Below are positions 58,716 to 64,000 of a stretch of 64,000 bases of DNA, one piece after another. The DNA comes from Methylophilales bacterium MBRSF5 (GTDB taxonomy: Bacteria; Pseudomonadota; Gammaproteobacteria; Burkholderiales; Methylophilaceae), in contig CP011001.1 of the NCBI GenBank assembly GCA_001044335.1, forward strand, positions 1,178,001 to 1,242,000, given 5' to 3'. Numbering within the stretch: the first letter of the stretch is position 1; each line of letters opens with the position of its first letter. The translations under genes and the position numbers were made by a program. Under the pieces are notes generated by a model, which saw only the letters and a program-made list of their open reading frames with translations, was not told the origin of the DNA and searched no databases.

Positions 58716-60493
58716 TAATTTTCAAGCTGAAGCGTATTCGCGTATTCCTCAATGGACAAAATACCTGTTTTCACAAAGTCCCGGCCTATTTCCTGCATGG
58801 TCCTGAAGCCATCTGTTTTCGCTGCCTTTTCAATTTCCTCCACCGACTTATTGTTCAGGATGGCGATCTCCATCTCCTTGGTCATTCTTAAAACTTCGTA
58901 GATACCTTGTCGACCCTTCAGTCCTGAGCCACCGCATACTTTGCACCCTTTGCCTCGCTGAGCTGTAAACGATTCAAGCTCACTTTCTTTAAAACCCATC
59001 TTAACTAATTCTTCGGGAGTGGCGCGAGGGTCATCCTCTAGACACTCTTGACAGCTTTTTCGCGCTAAGCGTTGCGCAACCACAACCGATAACGCACTCG
59101 CGATCATAAAGTTAGGAACGCCCATGTTCTGAATACGAGTAATCGTCGCAATGGCATCATTGGTGTGCAGTGTTGAGAGCAATAAATGTCCCGTCAATGC
59201 AGCCTTGATGGCAATGTCAATGGTTTCCTGATCTCGGATCTCACCCACCAAAATCACCTCGGGATCTTGTCGTAAAAAAGCGCGGAGGATAGAGCTAAAG
59301 GTGAGACCAATTTTCTCGTTGGCCTGCACCTGACCAGCGCCCTCTAAATAATATTCCACGGGGTCTTCTGCTGTCAGGATACAGGTATCAGGCTTATTAA
59401 TTTCTTGCAGTGCGCCATAGAGAGTGGTTGTTTTACCTGAACCTGTGGGACCTGTAACCAAAACCATCCCTTGCGGAGCGTTAATGGCATCAATGATTTT
59501 ATTGTAGTCGTCTGGATCAAAACCCAGCTTATCTAGAGACAGGGCGGGGTTACCTGCCAAGATACGCATCACGATCCGTTCACCATTTTTTGTTGGCATG
59601 ATATTGAAACGGAAATCGATATCGTCCTTTCCACCCATCGGATCCTTAATGGTGATGGCCCCGTCTTGCGGCAATCGTCTCTCAGAGATATCACAGTCCG
59701 CGAGAATTTTAAAACGAGTGATCACCCCTGCGTAATGTTTAAATAGGTACTTGCTGTATTCTTCAATCACCTGCATGGAGCCATCCCGTCGCATGCGCAC
59801 CTGGGCATAATCACGGAAGCATTCGATATGAATATCTGACGTCCCAGAGATCACCGATTCGTTTAAGATTTGATCACAAAAATCAATCACCATGTCTGGG
59901 TTCCCTAGTGGGAAATTATCTCGATACCTCATCCCCTTGGGGATGTTTAATTTTGTTTTTTGAATAACCCGAGGCGCCTCATCCTGTTTCTTCTCAACCA
60001 CCTTTTTCTTTGGTGCTCGGGCTTGGGATTCTGCTGCTAAAAAGACGTCACTCACTGCAGGGTAGGTCAGCATCTTTTCGAAATGGGAGAGGCTCGTAAT
60101 TTCGAAAACGACATTTAAACTAGATTGGGTCTTGATGGATGAAGATAAAGAAATGTTTTTTGGATCCAAAATTAAGACGTGTAGGACATCATCTTCAATC
60201 TTATAAGGAAGTAAAATATTTTCAATTATCGTAGAGCTATTGATGCTGCGGACTGCTTCACTCTGACATTCTTCGGGACTCGGAAAGGTCCTGGTTAAGC
60301 TAACACTCTTAGCAAAGGTATTGACCAGCCAGGATTCATCAATCGAGCCATCATTGATGAGCATTTTAAGTTTTTCATTCCATTCGAGTTTAGAGAAAAA
60401 GTCAGAATTAATTTTACTTTCTTCAAGGCGGCCTGCATTGATAATGGCCTTGATTGCTTTCTCACTTGTGGTTGGGGAATAATTGACCAGCAT
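58715..60493 (-). CDS. pilB: Type IV pilus assembly ATPase
   Basis: PilB powers pilus extension. The 592-residue protein has a degenerate N-terminal MshEN-like region, then the GspE/PilB core. The core holds Walker A GPTGSGKT (348-355), the Asp box TAEDPVEYY, Walker B EVILVGEIRD (412-421), the His box TGHLLLSTLHT, and the tetracysteine zinc site C481-x2-C484...C517-x2-C520. It ends one base into pilC and begins 3 bases after the PilP-like gene. Confidence 0.96.
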   Translation of the reverse strand: MLVNYSPTTSEKAIKAIINAGRLEESKINSDFFSKLEWNEKLKMLINDGSIDESWLVNTFAKSVSLTRTFPSPEECQSEAVRSINSSTIIENILLPYKIEDDVLHVLILDPKNISLSSSIKTQSSLNVVFEITSLSHFEKMLTYPAVSDVFLAAESQARAPKKKVVEKKQDEAPRVIQKTKLNIPKGMRYRDNFPLGNPDMVIDFCDQILNESVISGTSDIHIECFRDYAQVRMRRDGSMQVIEEYSKYLFKHYAGVITRFKILADCDISERRLPQDGAITIKDPMGGKDDIDFRFNIMPTKNGERIVMRILAGNPALSLDKLGFDPDDYNKIIDAINAPQGMVLVTGPTGSGKTTTLYGALQEINKPDTCILTAEDPVEYYLEGAGQVQANEKIGLTFSSILRAFLRQDPEVILVGEIRDQETIDIAIKAALTGHLLLSTLHTNDAIATITRIQNMGVPNFMIASALSVVVAQRLARKSCQECLEDDPRATPEELVKMGFKESELESFTAQRGKGCKVCGGSGLKGRQGIYEVLRMTKEMEIAILNNKSVEEIEKAAKTDGFRTMQEIGRDFVKTGILSIEEYANTLQLEN

Positions 60494-60496
60494 AAA

Positions 60497-61432
60497 TTAT
60501 TGTGTGGCTGGTGTGAGTGGTGCTGGTGAAGCTGAACTACTGCCCTCAATATTTATTGGGAATGTCGAGACCGGAATGAACATGGCATTGCCACTCAACC
60601 CAGTCACGCTGATACCATTGTCATTAATATTTGTGATCACAAATCCATGGGGGCCTAAAAGCTGGTCAACGGTGACCTCTAAAGTCATTTTTTTTAATTT
60701 TTCTAAGCTAAAGTCGTATGGTTTTTCTTTGAAGTCCAGTAATGCGAACTGAGACAGGCCAACAGTGGCTGTATTTTGAGTAGCCATTTCTTCTTGCTCC
60801 GAGACAAAGTGTTGATGGACTTGTGAGCAGTTCATGTTCTTATTCTTGGTTAATGCAGCCAAATAATGACAATGCGCGACTGTAATTTCTTTCGTCCGGA
60901 ATGGGCCGTACTCCAGATCATAGTTGCTCAACGTATTTTTTTCATTGAATCGAATGATGATATACCGGTTCAGGTCATCGTTATAATTGACCATTAAATT
61001 TTTTGCAACGGTACGGATTTCACCCAAATCTTGTTTCGATTGAATTTTGACGTAGTAGCCTTGGTGTTCATCACCAAAAAAATCATCGGGGTTCAGTTCT
61101 AGTATCTTCGGCATCTGTAATTCTTCGTCTGCAACGATGCCCACTACTCGGTAATACCGCAGATCCTGTAAATGCCTCAGATCATCAATTCTGCTCGAAT
61201 CACTAGCTGATTCTTCACCAAAGGTGGCGTATGCTGGAGATCTTGTCACCCCTCTTTTAAATGGGTCAGTGTATATTTGCTGATTCTCAATATCTAATTC
61301 AATCACTGAATCATCAACCATATCAGTTTGAGGTAAGTCTTCTGGAAGCATTCCATCAGCAAATGATGTAAAGACAAAGAATGTACCAATTAATGTTATG
61401 AAACATTTATTAAGTGTCTGTATCTTAATCAT
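60497..61432 (-). CDS. Periplasmic pilus assembly protein, PilP-like (tentative)
   Basis: The 311-residue protein has a signal peptide (about 1-25), a low-complexity acidic stretch, and a DPF motif (YTDPFKRG) before a beta-rich domain (LRYYRVVGIVAD, GYYVKIQSKQDLGEI), resembling PilP. The C-terminal ~100 residues extend beyond normal PilP length, with a second beta-rich segment (LLGPHGFVITNINDNG). Its place between the PilO-like gene and pilB supports a pilus alignment-complex role. No secretin gene (pilQ) is in view. Confidence 0.55.
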   Translation of the reverse strand: MIKIQTLNKCFITLIGTFFVFTSFADGMLPEDLPQTDMVDDSVIELDIENQQIYTDPFKRGVTRSPAYATFGEESASDSSRIDDLRHLQDLRYYRVVGIVADEELQMPKILELNPDDFFGDEHQGYYVKIQSKQDLGEIRTVAKNLMVNYNDDLNRYIIIRFNEKNTLSNYDLEYGPFRTKEITVAHCHYLAALTKNKNMNCSQVHQHFVSEQEEMATQNTATVGLSQFALLDFKEKPYDFSLEKLKKMTLEVTVDQLLGPHGFVITNINDNGISVTGLSGNAMFIPVSTFPINIEGSSSASPAPLTPATQ

Positions 61433-61436
61433 TTAT

Positions 61437-62492
61437 CTATCCTTTCCTCTTAGTAGATTGTATAGGATTATTTTCCGTGAAAAAAGGAATGTCGTAAATT
61501 ACTCTAAATTGGATTTCATCTTGATTGCTTTCAGTCACAATCTCTTCTACAGGAATAATTAGATAAGGGTACTGTTTAAGAACGTCCTGTCTCGCTTTTA
61601 AGTAATCCAGATACTGTCCTTTAAGTTGGAAGTGATAGGTCATGAATGACACATTTTTCGGTAAGCTCTTCATTAATTTTTGTTTACGTTGCGCTTCTTT
61701 ATTTTTGATCACATCCATAATTGTTTTATAATTATCCTTTAGAGCATTGGCCGCCTGGGTAACTTGTGGTTTTTCTTTCGCCTTAGGCTTTTTCTTATTA
61801 TCTTTTTTCTTACCTTTTCGCATTTTTTTACCAGTTAACTTTTCGGCTACATTTTTTTTATCTCTTTTAGCTTTAGGGGTATCGTCTTCTATTGGTACAA
61901 CAATATTTGAAAAGATGGTCGTATCGGCATCCGGTTTTTGTAATGGTGGAATCGAGAAAGTCACAGGAGATAATGATTTTTTAATTTGTATTTCTTGTTT
62001 CACAATTTTTAAATCCCCATTTTCCAATAACATCGCTACTTGATTGACCAAATCATCTGCTCCCGACTGGGATGGAATCTTATTCAGTTGATCTTGGATA
62101 TTCTGTTTTTTATTTAAGATATCTTGTTGGATTTTTTGTGCATTTTTTTCGATGTTTTTAATTTCAGCTAACACCTTGGGAAGCTTTTGTTTACTTTTTT
62201 TCACTTTCTCAGAGTATGTCTGATAACTACCCCAGCCGTTATTTGCAATAAAAAAGATAATAGCGCCTAGAACTATATATCCTACCGACCAGATGATCAT
62301 CTTGTTCTGTGCAGCAAATTTGCGATATTTGATTGCTGAAAATTTTTGCTTACTCCCTAAATAGCGAACAGCCAATCTATTTTCAGCAAAATCATTAGCA
62401 CTTACTTTATCTTGTGTAGATATCTCTTGAGCTTTGATCTCATCCAATAATTTTTGGGCTCTTTTTGATAGTTTTTTCTTAAAGATTGACAT
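61437..62492 (-). CDS. Inner-membrane pilus alignment protein, PilO-like with a Lys-rich insertion
   Basis: The 351-residue protein has a cytoplasmic N-terminal ~60 residues, one membrane helix (65-83) and a coiled coil (90-140). A ferredoxin-like PilO-type domain is split by a strongly basic low-complexity stretch (about 207-242, mostly Lys). The C-terminal half (FMTYHFQLKGQYLDYLKARQDVL...) is the classic PilO/PilN beta-alpha pattern. It shares one base with the PilM/N-like gene stop and starts the PilO-PilP-PilB series. Confidence 0.65.
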   Translation of the reverse strand: MSIFKKKLSKRAQKLLDEIKAQEISTQDKVSANDFAENRLAVRYLGSKQKFSAIKYRKFAAQNKMIIWSVGYIVLGAIIFFIANNGWGSYQTYSEKVKKSKQKLPKVLAEIKNIEKNAQKIQQDILNKKQNIQDQLNKIPSQSGADDLVNQVAMLLENGDLKIVKQEIQIKKSLSPVTFSIPPLQKPDADTTIFSNIVVPIEDDTPKAKRDKKNVAEKLTGKKMRKGKKKDNKKKPKAKEKPQVTQAANALKDNYKTIMDVIKNKEAQRKQKLMKSLPKNVSFMTYHFQLKGQYLDYLKARQDVLKQYPYLIIPVEEIVTESNQDEIQFRVIYDIPFFTENNPIQSTKRKG

Positions 62493-64000
62493 TAGGTTTT
62501 AATCACCCCCACCAATTCAAAAAAGTTCATCGAGCGATCTTTTCTTCTAAAGGAATCAATTTTAATATTTTCAAAATTGTTATCCTGCATAAATGTATTG
62601 TAAAAACTATTGACGCTCATGACGTTCAGACTATTACCAAAAATTTGAAAGGTATTGTCTCTGATGATTACTCGATCCAATTCAACATCCTTAGGAATAT
62701 CTCGAATTAACTTTTCAAACAGCTTCTGATTGGTTTGGCCATTCGAAAGGTCAGCGATAATTTCATACTCCGCCTCTTTTTGATTAATCTCTGCCTTACC
62801 TGACTTGATTGCCTGTTTCAGCCTTTCTAATTTTTTTTCAGACACGACTAGCTGTTTTTCTTGCTGGTTACCTCCCATATTTAGAGTAAACAGGCTTGCG
62901 CTAAAAATGAGTGCGCCGATGAGAAGCAGCCCAAATAAATAAAATCCTTTTTTGATTGCTGCCTCTTTTTCAAAGTTACTTTTGATGAAAGCAGCTTTTT
63001 CATGAAAGTTCATTATTGGAGCAGAGGTGACTTTATTCGGAATGGCAATTTCTGAAAAATATTTTAGCGAGTAATTGCCCAGTGCAGGAATAAATCTTGA
63101 ACCACCATAAAAATTGATATCTCCTTGGTCGTTACTCATGAATGAGTTTTTATCGAGAGGCTTTTGCACAGAGATATATTCAAACTGCTGGTTTATAGAT
63201 ATGATGTTAACAACCCTAAAATTCTCACGCAGTAAGCCAAAAAACGGCAATTCGTGGTCATAATCGCTGATAAAGTACATATTCTCAAACTTTAGAACTT
63301 TTGCCTCTTCTAAGAGATAATTTGTTGCTGTTTTTAGTGCGGTTGAGATTCGACCTACGACCTCATTCCAAAATGTTTTGTTTTCTTCATTAATTTCAGG
63401 AATATCATCTAACAATGACTCATCTAATTCATCAATATTCACTTGGGCGACGTCGACCTGCTCGGCATTGACATAAATGATTCGATTGTTGCCTTTACTT
63501 AGATGAAAAATCGCAAAAGGCCTCTCTCTTTGAACTCGGCTTAGGCGTGACTCAATAATTTTAATCAAAGCCTGATCCTCTGCGATATAACCCACTGGAT
63601 ATAGATTGGACTGTAGGGATAGATTTTGGTATAAGCGGGTCAATAATCGATCTACGGCAACATACATCAGATTTGAAGAATTTTCCTCGGCGTCAGTTGT
63701 AAGCAAACTCGAACGAATTTCCGCCAACTTCAAATCAGCCAAGTCTGGATCGTGTTCCTTCCAAAAATCATACGGGGTTGCCTTAGTCAGCGTATTAAAT
63801 TCTTTTTTATCGGCCTTTACATCCAGATTCATCGGAATGGTAATGCTCTTCATGCGGCTTTTTTGGTGGGGGATTATCCATGTGACTAACTCGCCCTCCA
63901 TTTTGTATTGCCTCACCATGCGGGAAATAAAAGAACTTAAAAACTCAATCTCAGGATTGATATTGTTTGGATCAATCACTTTCGGTAATTTCCACTCCAT
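62492..64000 (-). CDS. PilM/PilN-like fusion (may be incomplete at the window edge)
   Basis: The 502 visible residues begin with an in-frame ATG that is exactly the last three bases of the window, so the true start may lie outside. Residues ~1-350 resemble the later half of an actin-like PilM/GspL domain. A membrane helix follows (about 366-388), then a coiled coil and a periplasmic PilN-type domain (LFEKLIRDIPKDVELDRVIIRD). PilM and PilN are usually separate; here they are one chain, GspL-like. It is followed by the PilO-like gene. Confidence 0.65.
   Translation of the reverse strand: MEWKLPKVIDPNNINPEIEFLSSFISRMVRQYKMEGELVTWIIPHQKSRMKSITIPMNLDVKADKKEFNTLTKATPYDFWKEHDPDLADLKLAEIRSSLLTTDAEENSSNLMYVAVDRLLTRLYQNLSLQSNLYPVGYIAEDQALIKIIESRLSRVQRERPFAIFHLSKGNNRIIYVNAEQVDVAQVNIDELDESLLDDIPEINEENKTFWNEVVGRISTALKTATNYLLEEAKVLKFENMYFISDYDHELPFFGLLRENFRVVNIISINQQFEYISVQKPLDKNSFMSNDQGDINFYGGSRFIPALGNYSLKYFSEIAIPNKVTSAPIMNFHEKAAFIKSNFEKEAAIKKGFYLFGLLLIGALIFSASLFTLNMGGNQQEKQLVVSEKKLERLKQAIKSGKAEINQKEAEYEIIADLSNGQTNQKLFEKLIRDIPKDVELDRVIIRDNTFQIFGNSLNVMSVNSFYNTFMQDNNFENIKIDSFRRKDRSMNFFELVGVIKT

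Overview
The window reads as a contiguous piece of a small, AT-rich, streamlined betaproteobacterial chromosome, most likely from the Methylophilales (OM43 / Methylophilaceae-like obligate methylotrophs). The clues are: a stand-alone pqqA gene for the PQQ precursor peptide; a PQQ-associated metallohydrolase; betaproteobacterial arrangements such as porin-glnK-amtB and PCMT-like-tolC; B12-dependent metH and nrdJ; full PII/AmtB and GltBD ammonium assimilation; and very dense packing, with no gene-free stretch over about 230 bases and many genes overlapping head-to-tail or tail-to-tail. The placement is an inference from gene content. No rRNA, tRNA, IS element, prophage or CRISPR array is visible.

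Layout. 1-8460: nudB-nadA-HIT on the plus strand, converging on a minus-strand ubiK-metH-mpl-tonB-ferredoxin series. 8578-11324: a sigma-54 promoter driving a porin, glnK and amtB, closed by a strong terminator. 11348-15704: an LtaS-like transferase, an unusual glycosidase-like/kinase-like fusion protein, then pqqA. 15687-20702: mltA, apaG, thiG, thiS, a dienelactone hydrolase, two small unknown proteins and a trypsin-like protease. 20720-23681: split class II ribonucleotide reductase under a promoter with two NrdR-box-like sites. 23745-27579: waaA, isochorismatase-like, tolC and a PCMT-like methyltransferase. 27654-31507: TPP-riboswitch-controlled thiC, then uppP and mutY. 31496-34001: GNAT, DoxX, quinoprotein-associated metallohydrolase and cytochrome b561. 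34037-37701: a three-gene glucosylglycerate-type compatible-solute operon. 37747-40450: a radical SAM protein and a sodium:solute symporter pair. 40447-50373: hemE, gltD, gltB, hemL, thiE, thiD.

50454-64000 is devoted to type IV pili. It begins with a plus-strand cassette of a cysteine-rich pilin, a secreted Ig-like/C-type-lectin-like protein and a tiny secreted cysteine protein. A metallo-beta-lactamase-fold protein resembling cyclic-nucleotide phosphodiesterases follows. The long minus-strand operon encodes PilM/N-like, PilO-like, PilP-like, PilB, PilC, PilT, a STAS protein with a long acidic tail, a pilin, a HATPase anti-sigma-type kinase and a GAF-SpoIIE phosphatase. The last group has all the parts of a partner-switching (kinase / phosphatase / STAS antagonist) circuit, interleaved with the pilin gene and split by an internal terminator. 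This is the most interesting regulatory arrangement in the window.

How it fits together: nitrogen status (sigma-54, GlnK/AmtB, GltBD), B12- and PQQ-dependent metabolism, thiamine synthesis (three separate loci, only thiC with a riboswitch), envelope maintenance (Mpl, MltA, WaaA, UppP, TolC) and a nitrogen-free osmolyte pathway are consistent with a planktonic methylotroph in a nutrient-poor habitat that keeps a regulated surface pilus.
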